From: Chloroflexota bacterium
GTDB taxonomy: Bacteria; Chloroflexota; UBA4733
Length of the DNA: 45,978 bases
Direction of reading: 5' to 3'
Assembly (NCBI GenBank): GCA_023381895.1
Contig: JAMCTA010000060.1
Coordinates: 1-45,978, forward strand
The notes below the pieces were generated by a model. That model worked only from the letters and a program-made list of their open reading frames with translations, was not told the origin of the DNA and did not search any database. The position numbers and the translations under genes were made by a program. Of this stretch, positions 34,935 to 43,408 are shown piece by piece; position 1 is the first letter of the stretch; the number at the start of each line of letters is the position of its first letter.

Positions 34935-35624
34935 TCATCTTGGCTGTTCGAGGTAGGCGACGATGTCGTTCACCTGAGCGTCGGAGAGACCGAGATCGGG
35001 CATGAGGATTCCGGGTTTGATCGCCTGCGGGTTCTTGATCCATCGCTTCAGAAACGCTGGGTCATTCGGCAGATGGTCATAGGGCTGTGTCGCGATGTGC
35101 GTGAGGTTGGGGCCCTGATTGCCGTTGCTCACTCCATCGATAGTGTGACAGAGAGCGCAGCCAACAGTAAGAAATAACTGCTTGCCCCGGGCAGCAGCGG
35201 CTTGTTGCTGAGCTGTAACGGGATTGGCCGCCGGCACGCCGGCCGGTCGCATCTTTGCAGTCGGGGTGTAGGTCGGTGGCTGAGTAGGCAAGGCTGTCGG
35301 AGTCCGCATTGGTACAGGCGTACGTACTGGGGTCGCACTCGGATCTGACATCGGCGTTGCCATAGGCAGCGGCGCAGATGTAGAGGTTGGAAGTGGCGGT
35401 GGCGTTGCTATAAGGGAAGCCACCTCAGTAGGCGCGCTCGACCGAGAAGCGGCTGTCGTGGAGACCGTGGCTACCGAGCTACTATGAGACTGCGCTGCGG
35501 AGATTCCCTGTGGAGACGACGCACTCTGGGGCGATGCACAGCCGGCGACGAGAGCTGGTAGCAAAGACAAGCTCATCAGTTGCATGGCAAGGCAGCAGCG
35601 CGGTACGCGTGACTGACTACCCAT
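34935..35624 (-). CDS. Cytochrome c lipoprotein with long Ser/Thr/Pro linker
   Basis: A 229-residue exported protein. The signal peptide ends in a lipobox (LVAGC, Cys29). A linker of about 105 residues rich in Ala, Ser, Thr and Pro follows. A class I cytochrome c domain (about 140-229) has Cys156-x-x-Cys159-His160 and likely axial Met208 in ILMPDLG. The domain shares GPNLTH, IKPG and the AYLE ending with the domain fused to CoxB. A tethered electron carrier on the outer membrane face, able to swing to the caa3 oxidase, is a reasonable inference. Single-gene unit. Confidence 0.9.
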   Translation of the reverse strand: MGSQSRVPRCCLAMQLMSLSLLPALVAGCASPQSASSPQGISAAQSHSSSVATVSTTAASRSSAPTEVASLIATPPPLPTSTSAPLPMATPMSDPSATPVRTPVPMRTPTALPTQPPTYTPTAKMRPAGVPAANPVTAQQQAAAARGKQLFLTVGCALCHTIDGVSNGNQGPNLTHIATQPYDHLPNDPAFLKRWIKNPQAIKPGILMPDLGLSDAQVNDIVAYLEQPR

Positions 35625-35846
35625 ACTGTGGTGATCTTCCTATCGCAAGGTGCTCATAGCCATCTCACTCATCCCGAGTGCGCCTCGTGAGGGTCCAGAA
35701 TTCTATGGTATTGATACGTCCGTCGCAGAGGATATGCCGGAATCCTGATCGCGTGATGGAAGAGCCTGCCACACCACAGTGTGCAAGGCTACCCGGCACA
35801 TCCAGAGCAGGGAGATCGGCACGTTCCGGTGTCGGAGGGGTGGGCA

Positions 35847-36125
35847 TTGCGAGAACAGCGCTTCCAGCTTCTCGTGCGTGGGCGCGTACAGGGAGTAGGT
35901 TTCCGCAACTATGTTGCCCACCACGCGGTCCGGCTTGGTTGCACCGGCTATGTCTGCAACCTGACCGGCGAGTCAGCCGTAGCAATCGTTGCTGAAGGAA
36001 CTGATGCTGCACTACGCCAGTTGCTGGCGCTGGTGGAGCGGGGGTCGCCACTGGCACGAGTTGACGGCATTGACGTTGAGTGGTCTGACGCCACGGGAGA
36101 GTATACAGTCTTCGCTCGTCGATGA
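35847..36125 (+). CDS. Acylphosphatase
   Basis: A 92-residue enzyme hydrolysing acyl phosphates. The signature GRVQGVGFRNYV holds the phosphate-binding Arg20, and Asn38 in YVCNLTGES is the expected catalytic Asn. The length is exactly that of the family when the TTG at 35847 is used; GGAGGGG lies six bases before it. A longer frame from 35781 adds 22 unconserved residues. No operon partner is evident. Confidence 0.92.
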   Translation: MREQRFQLLVRGRVQGVGFRNYVAHHAVRLGCTGYVCNLTGESAVAIVAEGTDAALRQLLALVERGSPLARVDGIDVEWSDATGEYTVFARR

Positions 36126-36244
36126 CGTGGATCGTGGGAGACAGCTTACCTGTCCTTCATCTTTAGGATCTCTTCATGTTGGTATCGTACTCTTGAATTG
36201 TTCCGCCTGAAACAAGTTGGCTCAGGGCGCCGGAAGGGACTGCG

Positions 36245-36580
36245 ATGCTTCCAGTTGTCATTGTTGTAATTGCTGCGTTACTAGCGTTGCTTGCCATTGT
36301 GCACATTACTACCGCGCTGCTCTTCTTGCTGATTCCGTGGATTCTCCTCGGACTCATTGCCGGCTGGGTGGCAAGCAAGATCGTCGGGAGTCCATACGGA
36401 TTGGGTGGGGATGTTCTCGTTGGCATCGGTGGATCTGTCATCGGCGGAGCACTGTTGTCGCTGACGCTCGGAGTTCACACCGGTGGCATTCTATCGATTC
36501 CCCACATTCTCGTGAGTATCGTCGGCAGTATCATCCTGCTGCTCATCGTGCGGGTAGCTGGCCGGCCTGTCTTGCGCTGA
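36245..36580 (+). CDS. GlsB/YeaQ/YmgE-type small membrane protein
   Basis: A 111-residue hydrophobic protein with about three to four membrane segments. The middle GLIAGWVASKIVG, followed by GGDVLVGIGGSVIGGALL, is the signature of the transglycosylase-associated (YeaQ/YmgE) family. Members are small stress-linked inner-membrane proteins without proven activity. GGAAGGGA precedes the ATG. It follows the acylphosphatase gene by 119 bases and ends before a strong hairpin. Confidence 0.88.
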   Translation: MLPVVIVVIAALLALLAIVHITTALLFLLIPWILLGLIAGWVASKIVGSPYGLGGDVLVGIGGSVIGGALLSLTLGVHTGGILSIPHILVSIVGSIILLLIVRVAGRPVLR

Positions 36581-36670
36581 GACACTTCCCACCAGCGATC
36601 ACTAAGGCGCGAGTGGCTGGATTCCCGCACTGTGGAGCAGGCGCTAGTGGTGCCAGTGGTGGAAACTATG

Positions 36671-36704
36671 GCACTCCCTCCGGCAAACCTGCCGGAGGGA
36701 GTGC
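36671..36704. terminator. Perfect 15-bp hairpin between convergent genes
   Basis: GCACTCCCTCCGGCA (36671-36685) pairs without mismatch with TGCCGGAGGGAGTGC (36690-36704) around the loop AACC. It lies between the membrane protein gene and the minus-strand propeller lipoprotein gene. The stem is unusually long and perfect and has no T-run, so it may serve both directions or act as an mRNA end-protecting structure. Confidence 0.8.
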
Positions 36705-36784
36705 TCAGTTCGGCCGCCGTTCCCTAATGGGCGCAAGGGCGTAGGAATTGGCCCTTCACGCAGTCTGCTGTTGGAGGCTGGCTC

Positions 36785-37798
36785 TTACTTCACCCATGAC
36801 AGCCGGCTCGTGGCATCGACGCTGTCTGAGGTGAGCTGTTGCGGCTGGCCTTGCACTGCGATCGACGGGGACAGCGTCACGCTCTCTTCAAAGAGCTGAA
36901 ATGCATTGTCTTTCTCCCCGATGAAGGCAAGGTGCTGGCCATCCGGCGAAAAGCAGGGCTGTGCATCAACACCTTGAGTAAGTGCTGTCCACTTCAGTGA
37001 CAAGCTGCTGGTTACCTGATCTGGGACAGTGGCCGCGACGATATCATCAGAGGAGACTCCTCGATGTACGTACGCAAGTACGCTGCCGTCTGGCGACCAT
37101 GCTGGCTGGAAGTTTGTCTCTTCGAGGGGCGTGAGCGCATACTCTTGATGGGTGTTGAGATCAAGGAGCATTAGGACGGCGTAGGTAGCCGACCCGTTGG
37201 GTGCATAACGCCACTTCGTGTAGACGAGCTGCCCCGGATGTCCTGGGCGGAATGCCGGGTCGGCATCGCCTCCGGCCTGGAAGAAGGGTGTGGTGAGACG
37301 AGTCAGGCCGCGGGTTCCAACGTTCATCAACCAGATGCGCAAGTCGATTTCACCTGTCGCCTCATCCTTGCCACGATCGGAGGCAAAGGCCAGATACTGT
37401 CCGTCATTGGACCAGGTGGGTGAGGTGGCCCACAGGTTGTTTTGAATGACGCTGCTCTCGTCGTGAGTCAAGAAGACCGGATTGCTGCCGTTCGTATCCA
37501 TCACTCCGATGTCGCTGTAGTTCTTTTCTCGCAATACGAAAGCAATCTGCTGACCGTTGGGCGACCAGGTTGGATCCGAGTAGATCCCTTTCCCTGGCTG
37601 GGCGTGCACGAGCTCTTTTGAGCCGCCTTGGGTGAGGAGCTCGATTGAGCCATCGTGGACGTAGAGTAGGCGGCCACTGCTGAGGTTTGCGGTGAGGACG
37701 TGGGGCCCGCCGATCAATCCCGTGTCGGTGAGGCCAGCGCTGGAGCAACCGGTACACAGCAGGACCGTTGCTGCGAGAGCACTCAGGAGCTTCCGCAT
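36785..37798 (-). CDS. TolB-like beta-propeller lipoprotein
   Basis: Exported protein of 337 residues. The signal peptide ends in a lipobox (LCTGC, Cys18). The rest has at least five PD40/TolB-type blades with turns such as WSPNGQQIAFV, WSNDGQYLAFASD, WSPDGSVLAYV and FSPDGQHLAFIGE. ATG at 37798 gives a clean signal peptide; a TTG at 37816 would overlap the upstream LCP gene. It begins four bases after the LCP stop, so the two are one operon. Such propellers usually bind proteins or glycans. No enzymatic motif is seen. Confidence 0.88.
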   Translation of the reverse strand: MRKLLSALAATVLLCTGCSSAGLTDTGLIGGPHVLTANLSSGRLLYVHDGSIELLTQGGSKELVHAQPGKGIYSDPTWSPNGQQIAFVLREKNYSDIGVMDTNGSNPVFLTHDESSVIQNNLWATSPTWSNDGQYLAFASDRGKDEATGEIDLRIWLMNVGTRGLTRLTTPFFQAGGDADPAFRPGHPGQLVYTKWRYAPNGSATYAVLMLLDLNTHQEYALTPLEETNFQPAWSPDGSVLAYVHRGVSSDDIVAATVPDQVTSSLSLKWTALTQGVDAQPCFSPDGQHLAFIGEKDNAFQLFEESVTLSPSIAVQGQPQQLTSDSVDATSRLSWVK

Positions 37799-37802
37799 GT
37801 TC

Positions 37803-39254
37803 TCAGAAACCTTCAAACGTTCCGTGTTCTTGTCCGAGCACGACGACTAAGTCCTCCCCATATGGCGCTTGCTGACCCGTGGCGTCGACGACCTTTGCGT
37901 CGAACGGCAGTGCGATCATCCGTGCGTATGCCTCCGCCTTTGGGCTGTATACCAATACCTCCGAGGAGGTGTAATCGGCACGTCGCGCGCTGCGTGCCGG
38001 ATCAACAGTGTAGCCAATCGACTCGAGGAAACTGGCAGCGCGTGCTGCTAGACCAGGGAGAGAAGTCCCATTCTCAACGCCGATGCGTAAGACCTGCGGT
38101 GACACTGGGTCAGTCAATGGAGCAGATGGGGAAGCGAACTGCCGGGCGATGAGTTGGTGTACCGCCGCCCAATCCGGTGAAACGATGTCCTGGATCAGAC
38201 CATTGGCGGTGATGGTTTGGGTTGCTGAGTAAGTGGGTGGCATCAGCACCATTTGCTTGATGGGAACGTTTTCGTTCTCGCGAAGGAAGTTTCCATAGGC
38301 GAGCAGGTCAGTTATCGAGAAGTCTGTCCGCAGGTAGCCATTGAGATCATTGAGATACTGTGGCAGTCGCAAGAGAGTGAGCGGGCTTTGCAGTTTGAGT
38401 CGCAAGTTGCGCAGTACCTGCTGTTGCCGGACAGATCGTCCGAAGTCTCCAATGAGGTCTGCGTGGCGAGAGCGCACATACTCCAAGGCGGTTGCACCGT
38501 CTAAGTGCTGTGGGCCTGCAGGAATGTAGAGGCGGCGATATGCGTAAATGTTCACGGTTGACACTTTCCCGTTGTGGATGTCAGCGGGATAGTTGTCGTC
38601 CAGGATAGGGTGAATAACGTCGATGTTGATACCGCCGGCTGTGTTGATGATGCGTATGAAACCTGCCAGTCCTACCCAAGCGTAGTGGTCGATTGGGATC
38701 CCGAAGTCATCTTCGACCGTTTGACGAGCCAGTGCAATACCGCCACCGTGTGGGTGGTCGTTCTGGCCATACGCGTAGGCGATTTGAATCTTGTCCATTC
38801 CGTGACCGGGAATCGGCACCCAGAAGTCACGAGGTATCGACAGCATCTCGATAGTGTGATGCACCGGGTCAATTGAAGCGACGATCATGATCTGCGTGAT
38901 GATGTTCTTGCCGAACTTGGCATCGGTGTCGCTTCCCAAGAGAAGCACGTTGATGCGGTGCCTCCCGCTGAGTGTAGGCAGCGGTGTGGGCGTTGGACTT
39001 GGAAGCGGTGTCAGCGTTGATGATGTCGCGTCTATCGCTACAGCAGTCGCGGAAGAAGATGTCTGTGGATGAGCGCTCGCCGTCTGGGAGATCGGATGTG
39101 GCCGGGGTATCATCTGGCCGGTCAACTGACTCAGGGGAGCGAATATAGACCTCTGAAACCACACCCCGGCGGCGATGAGCAGAATGATGACGGTACCCAT
39201 TATCGCCATCGATATGGCTCGCCGGCGACGGCGATACAGACGAGGACCGGGCAA
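37803..39254 (-). CDS. LytR-CpsA-Psr (LCP) family protein with LytR_C domain
   Basis: A 483-residue membrane-anchored protein. A basic N-terminus (YRRRRR) precedes one membrane helix (about 14-33) and a Ser/Thr/Pro linker to about 98. The LCP domain (about 100-300) shows INVLLLGSD, MLSIPRDFWV and ALEYVRSRH, with Arg/Asp residues typical of the pyrophosphate-binding pocket. A LytR_C domain covers about 385-475. LCP proteins transfer undecaprenyl-linked glycans to peptidoglycan or other envelope acceptors. The start is TTG with GAAGGGG upstream; ATG at 39209 is an alternative. Divergent from the GH172 gene. Confidence 0.92.
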   Translation of the reverse strand: MPGPRLYRRRRRAISMAIMGTVIILLIAAGVWFQRSIFAPLSQLTGQMIPRPHPISQTASAHPQTSSSATAVAIDATSSTLTPLPSPTPTPLPTLSGRHRINVLLLGSDTDAKFGKNIITQIMIVASIDPVHHTIEMLSIPRDFWVPIPGHGMDKIQIAYAYGQNDHPHGGGIALARQTVEDDFGIPIDHYAWVGLAGFIRIINTAGGINIDVIHPILDDNYPADIHNGKVSTVNIYAYRRLYIPAGPQHLDGATALEYVRSRHADLIGDFGRSVRQQQVLRNLRLKLQSPLTLLRLPQYLNDLNGYLRTDFSITDLLAYGNFLRENENVPIKQMVLMPPTYSATQTITANGLIQDIVSPDWAAVHQLIARQFASPSAPLTDPVSPQVLRIGVENGTSLPGLAARAASFLESIGYTVDPARSARRADYTSSEVLVYSPKAEAYARMIALPFDAKVVDATGQQAPYGEDLVVVLGQEHGTFEGF

Positions 39255-39371
39255 GCGAGCTATACCCCTTCTACCGCGTCAATGGCGTCTCGGCGCCGGT
39301 GCCCTCACCGAAGTGCGGGCTTCCACGGCTGTCAAGACGCACCGCACTGTGAGAAGTTCCGCCCCCTCCTT

Positions 39372-39394
39372 TGGCAGTGAGTGTAACACTGCCA
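39372..39394. promoter_or_regulatory. Inverted repeat in the LCP/GH172 divergent region
   Basis: TGGCAGTG (39372-39379) and CACTGCCA (39387-39394) are perfect eight-base arms with a seven-base centre AGTGTAA. It lies about 120 bp from the LCP start and 130 bp from the GH172 start. An operator is the simplest reading. Confidence 0.4.
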
Positions 39395-39452
39395 CTCTGT
39401 CAGTGGACTTTCGCCGCGCGAGTGACGTTCGGTTTGGCGTCCTCGATTCCTC

Positions 39453-39481
39453 TTCAACGCAATGTGACCGGCGTCTACAAT
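39453..39481 (+). promoter_or_regulatory. Possible promoter of the GH172-GT4 unit
   Basis: TACAAT (39476-39481) matches the -10 hexamer at five of six positions. TTCAAC lies 17 bases upstream and is a weak -35. Transcription would begin near 39488, inside the palindrome at 39485-39500. Confidence 0.4.
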
Positions 39482-39484
39482 GGT

Positions 39485-39500
39485 CCAATCAATTAATTGG
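39485..39500. promoter_or_regulatory. A+T-rich near-palindrome at the predicted start site
   Basis: CCAATCAATTAATTGG matches its own reverse complement at 14 of 16 positions. It is an A+T-rich island in G+C-rich DNA, overlapping the predicted transcription start 24 bp before the GH172 ATG, a usual place for a repressor operator. Confidence 0.45.
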
Positions 39501-39523
39501 CTGTGGTGAGAAGGGCGATCACA

Positions 39524-40567
39524 ATGATTATGGGTAGCTCATCGTTGAGAGATCTCGCTGTGCTCCGATCAACACGATCTCGCCGAGTGTCGAGCTACGA
39601 TCGCTCGGGCGGCAATAGGGACTTTTTTACGATTGCTCCTGGAGAGACAAAGACCCTAGCCGCAATCACCGGCGCTGGATGCATCACACACGTGTGGACT
39701 ACGATTGCGTGCCGCGACCCCTTCCATTTGCGGAAGCTCGTGCTGCGCATGTGGTGGGATGGCGAGGATAACCCCAGTGTAGAGGTCCCCGTTGGAGACT
39801 TCTTCGGACTGGGGCACGCTCAACATACGTACTTCGTCTCGCTTCCCCTCCAAATGTTCGATCGTGGGTTCAATTGCTGGTTTCCGATGCCTTTTTCTCA
39901 TTCAGCGACAGTATCCGTACAGAATGAGGCTGACAGCCCGGCGACCTACTACTTCTACATCGACTATGAGGAGTACAATGCGTTGGAGGGCGATGCTGGT
40001 CGCTTTCACGCGCAATGGCGCCGCGAGAGACCGACTACTGTCCGCCCTCCTGACGGGCACGATGGCCAGCAGGCGCTCAACACCTCCGGTAGAGACAACT
40101 ATCTCGTCCTCGAAGCAGAGGGGCGCGGACACTACGTGGGCTGTCACATCGATGTCGACCTGCCTGAGCCGGGGTGGTGGGGCGAAGGCGACGACATGTT
40201 CTTCATCGATGGAGAGCAGTGGCCGCCCGCACTGCACGGTACGGGAACTGAAGATTACTTCTGTGGGGCATGGAACTACAACGCTTTGAAGCAGACGTTT
40301 TGTACGCCGTACTTTGGGTACCACTTCAAGACAAATGCGGACTACACTGGAAAGCACTCACAGTATCGCTTCCACATCGAGGATCCAGTGCGATTTGAGA
40401 AGAGCTTGCGCTTCTCGATAGAACACGGGCACGCCAATGACCGCCAAGGGGATTGGAGCAGCACAGCGTACTGGTATCAAACCGAGCCTCATAAGCTGTT
40501 CCCGACGCTCCCGGCAGCCGGCGAGCGCCTTCCGTATCGCTGGGGAGGAATAGAGCGCTGGTCGTAG
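39524..40567 (+). CDS. GH172 (DUF2961) glycoside hydrolase family protein
   Basis: A 347-residue protein of the former DUF2961 family, now GH172. Features are GGNRDFF near the start, THVWTT, a middle beta-sandwich, GWWGEGDDMFFIDGE and HGTGTEDYF (GTEDYF at 241-246), the family hallmark. Characterised members cleave or form alpha-D-fructofuranosyl and D-arabinofuranosyl linkages. No signal peptide is seen, so a cytoplasmic role on small sugars is possible. ATG at 39524 has GAAGGG eight bases upstream; a TTG at 39497 is less likely. It is followed after nine bases by a GT4 gene. Confidence 0.9.
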   Translation: MIMGSSSLRDLAVLRSTRSRRVSSYDRSGGNRDFFTIAPGETKTLAAITGAGCITHVWTTIACRDPFHLRKLVLRMWWDGEDNPSVEVPVGDFFGLGHAQHTYFVSLPLQMFDRGFNCWFPMPFSHSATVSVQNEADSPATYYFYIDYEEYNALEGDAGRFHAQWRRERPTTVRPPDGHDGQQALNTSGRDNYLVLEAEGRGHYVGCHIDVDLPEPGWWGEGDDMFFIDGEQWPPALHGTGTEDYFCGAWNYNALKQTFCTPYFGYHFKTNADYTGKHSQYRFHIEDPVRFEKSLRFSIEHGHANDRQGDWSSTAYWYQTEPHKLFPTLPAAGERLPYRWGGIERWS

Positions 40568-40576
40568 GAGTTTGAT

Positions 40577-41743
40577 GTGAGGCACCGGCCTACCGTTCGC
40601 CACATCTTGCCGGGTCTTGGCATCCTTCCGCGCTCTCTGGAACGCGATAGCACGAGTGGTCTGGTTGGCTCCGCGGTCGGATTTAGCCGTAGTGTCGCCG
40701 CCTACACAGAGTACGTGGAGTTGTGGGGTCTGGCGAACCCCCAAGCCGGGCCAGTAAGATATCAGCTTGGTGGAGTGACGCTCTGCGGTGTGCATCCACT
40801 GCCTCTTGGGCGCTTCCGGGGCATCGACCTCCGGTATCAGATGGCCATACTGGGGCGTATCCTCCGCTCGCGGCCTGCCGGCATTTTGCACGCGCACAAT
40901 CTCCCGACCCTTCTGGCCTTGCCGAAGCACCGAATACGTGTCTTGCACCTCCATATGGCCCTCGGTGAAGCTAACCCCGTTGAGCGATGGCTCCTGAGCC
41001 AGGCCCAGGCCGTTGTGTGTGCTAGTGGCTATCTGGAGTCATCTTTCCGGATGCATTACCCGGACTATCGAGGCACCGTCCGTGTCATTCGGAATGGCGT
41101 GGACCCTCGACTCTATGCTGATCCTCGCGCTGGAGCAGCGTTGCGATCGAGCCTCGGGATCCCGCCTGACCGCATCGTCGTTCTCTATTCCGGGCAGGTT
41201 TCGCCGCTCAAAGGAATCGACCAGCTCATCATCGCTATTGAGCGGCTACCGGCGCAGTCTCGGCCATTGCTGCTCATAGCAGGGTCCAGCACGCTCTGGC
41301 GCTCCGTGGACACTGCACGCTCTGATGCTATATCAGCGTTTGAACGGGACCTGCGTGAGCGTTCGCGCGGGTTACCAGTGATGTGGCTCGGCCGGCTCCC
41401 AGCCAGCGATGTCCCGCAAGCCATTCTAGCCGCGGATATCGTCTGCTGCCCATCCGTGGTGGATGAAGGGCTGGGCACGATCAACTTGGAGGCTGCCGCT
41501 GCCGGAAAACCTGTCGTTGCGACCCGCTCAGGAGGAGTACCAGAGATCGTCGTGAATGGCGAGACAGGAATTCTGGTATCGAAGGCCGATCCGGACGCAC
41601 TCGCTGGAGCCCTCCGGTACCTCAGTGAAGACAGTGCGCTCCGTCAGCGCTTCGGTTTCGCAGCGCGACAACGCGTCTTCACGTGGGGTGAGGTCGGGCA
41701 GGAGCTCCACGAGCTCTACGATGAGCTACTGGGGCGGGTTTAA
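40577..41743 (+). CDS. GT4 family glycosyltransferase
   Basis: GT-B glycosyltransferase of 388 residues. IRNGVDPRLY, SGQVSPLKGIDQL and EGLGTINLEAAAAGKPVVA are the GT4 donor-domain motifs, including the E-x7-E type pair, followed by RSGGVPEIV. The N-terminal domain is divergent and sets the acceptor. GTG start with TAGGAG six bases upstream, nine bases after the GH172 stop. Together with the GH172 and LCP neighbours it suggests synthesis of a cell-envelope or extracellular glycan. Donor and acceptor unknown. It is only distantly similar to the GT4 at 7209-8408. Confidence 0.9.
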   Translation: MRHRPTVRHILPGLGILPRSLERDSTSGLVGSAVGFSRSVAAYTEYVELWGLANPQAGPVRYQLGGVTLCGVHPLPLGRFRGIDLRYQMAILGRILRSRPAGILHAHNLPTLLALPKHRIRVLHLHMALGEANPVERWLLSQAQAVVCASGYLESSFRMHYPDYRGTVRVIRNGVDPRLYADPRAGAALRSSLGIPPDRIVVLYSGQVSPLKGIDQLIIAIERLPAQSRPLLLIAGSSTLWRSVDTARSDAISAFERDLRERSRGLPVMWLGRLPASDVPQAILAADIVCCPSVVDEGLGTINLEAAAAGKPVVATRSGGVPEIVVNGETGILVSKADPDALAGALRYLSEDSALRQRFGFAARQRVFTWGEVGQELHELYDELLGRV

Positions 41744-41879
41744 ACAGGCTCTTCGATCAGCCTTCTTTGGGACGGATGTCACCGCCACGCCGGCCGTAGA
41801 ATAGGTGGGAGATACCAAAGGCGAACGAGCGAACGCGCGGCGCCGGATAAATGTCGTATGGCAGATTGAAGGTTTGATA

Positions 41880-42932
41880 GTGTATCGGACTCGCCGGCGT
41901 GCGCTCCTCACGTCCTTGCTGCTCCCCGTTGGTCTGCTGACGGGATGCATTTCCGTGCAGGTCCAGGTGTCAGCGGCGACGCCTACCCCGAAGACATCTT
42001 CGGCGCTAGGAGATCTCCACCTACGTCCGCAGTGGACTCGACCCGGCGGCTCAGGAACAATTGAAACTCTTGCCTGGCGCCCCGGCAAGCAAGAGTTTGC
42101 GAGTGGATCATCCTCAGGACAGGTGCGGCTGTGGAATCTCGATGGGCAGGCCACCGCTGCACTCACTGTCTCAGGTTTCGTATGTGGTCTCAGCTGGTCT
42201 CCGGATGGGGCCCACCTCGTGGCAACGACGGTTGCCGGGACGGTGACCTTCTGGCCAGGCCAACCAGACAGCGCGAGCGCACCGCCGCTGCAGAAGGACC
42301 GCTTCTCTGCAGTCGCCTGGTCCCCCCAGGACAAAGTCGTGGCTTTTGGCTCCGGGAGATCCGCGGTCCTCTTGTGGCGCGTCTCTGGTGGTATAACCCC
42401 GATACCCACTGATGCAGAGACAACTTCCGTGACCTGGTCTCCAGATGGAGGACTGATCACCGCTGGTACGAGAAACGGCACCGTACTGGCGTGGGATGCA
42501 GAAGGTCATCAGCAGTGGAGTGTGCGGCTACGCACAGGAAGCGCCATCAATGCGCTGGCCTGGGCCGTTAGCGCTAACGCGGTCGCAGCGGGTGACCAAG
42601 CGGGTGGCCTCTATGTGTTGCGGAGACGTGATGGGCAAGTCATTGCATCAGCCTCCCTACCTGGTGGAGTCAATGGTCTATGCTGGTCGCCAAACGGTAG
42701 GATCCTGGCGGCTTCATCACAGCACCTCGACATCACCTTTGTAGACGCGACTTCCTTGCGTACGCTGTTCACTATCCCAGTCGGCTACGATGTCAATGAC
42801 GTCCTGTGGAGTCCCGATGGTAGCCTGATCGCCGCAGGTGCAGACGATCACGCCATTCACACGTGGGCCATTACACCGGCACAGGCAGGCTCTGCTCCGA
42901 TTGTTCCTTCGACTGGCTATATGTCGCGCTGA
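41880..42932 (+). CDS. WD40-repeat lipoprotein
   Basis: Exported propeller protein of 350 residues. Starting at GTG 41880 gives a basic N-terminus (YRTRRR), a hydrophobic stretch and a lipobox (LLTGC, Cys23), with GAAGG eight bases upstream. The longer frame from 41805 would bury the signal. About seven WD40-type blades follow with turns such as WSPDGAHLVA, WSPDGGLITAG, WSPNGRILAAS and WSPDGSLIAAG. It is a second envelope propeller next to the TolB-like one, but is WD40-like rather than TolB-like. Partner unknown. Confidence 0.85.
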   Translation: MYRTRRRALLTSLLLPVGLLTGCISVQVQVSAATPTPKTSSALGDLHLRPQWTRPGGSGTIETLAWRPGKQEFASGSSSGQVRLWNLDGQATAALTVSGFVCGLSWSPDGAHLVATTVAGTVTFWPGQPDSASAPPLQKDRFSAVAWSPQDKVVAFGSGRSAVLLWRVSGGITPIPTDAETTSVTWSPDGGLITAGTRNGTVLAWDAEGHQQWSVRLRTGSAINALAWAVSANAVAAGDQAGGLYVLRRRDGQVIASASLPGGVNGLCWSPNGRILAASSQHLDITFVDATSLRTLFTIPVGYDVNDVLWSPDGSLIAAGADDHAIHTWAITPAQAGSAPIVPSTGYMSR

Positions 42933-42946
42933 TGCCGAAGGACCGG

Positions 42947-43408
42947 TTACAACGGGCCACGACGGGTCGATGAGTAGGGAAGAGAGCGCCTCCGCAGCAG
43001 TGCGCCGCCGGAGATGATGAGGCCAAGGCTGCTGGCAAGGGAGAGCACCTGCATCCAGATTGGCGTAGTGGGCAAGCGGTATGTCGCTGCTATGGTCGCA
43101 CCGACGCCGTAGAGGAGGACTGTCACCACGCCGATCACGAGACAGGAGGCGGCACCCCAAGGACGGCGAAGAAGGAGGAGCCAGAAGGCCGTGGCGACCG
43201 CGAAGACGCGGACGGAGGTCAGGGCGCTGACCTCCGTGATGGCTTTGGAGAAGAGGGTGTTGTCTGGACCGCCAGCGTTGACCAAGTCGTGCTCACCGAT
43301 GAAGATCGATGCAATAAGAGATGCAATCAGACACGCACCAGCAACGAAGGTCAGCGCTTGCTCTCCGGTTCGTGAACTCAGGCTGGTCTCGCGTACCCTG
43401 TTGCTCAA
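42947..43408 (-). CDS. Four-helix membrane protein, unknown function
   Basis: A 153-residue protein with four predicted membrane segments (about 18-37, 62-80, 85-107 and 117-138) and a basic tail. Start TTG at 43408 overlaps the redoxin stop (TTGA), which supports coupling. No family is recognised. A thiol or heme function is not visible, with two Cys only, both within membrane segments. Confidence 0.75.
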   Translation of the reverse strand: MSNRVRETSLSSRTGEQALTFVAGACLIASLIASIFIGEHDLVNAGGPDNTLFSKAITEVSALTSVRVFAVATAFWLLLLRRPWGAASCLVIGVVTVLLYGVGATIAATYRLPTTPIWMQVLSLASSLGLIISGGALLRRRSLPYSSTRRGPL

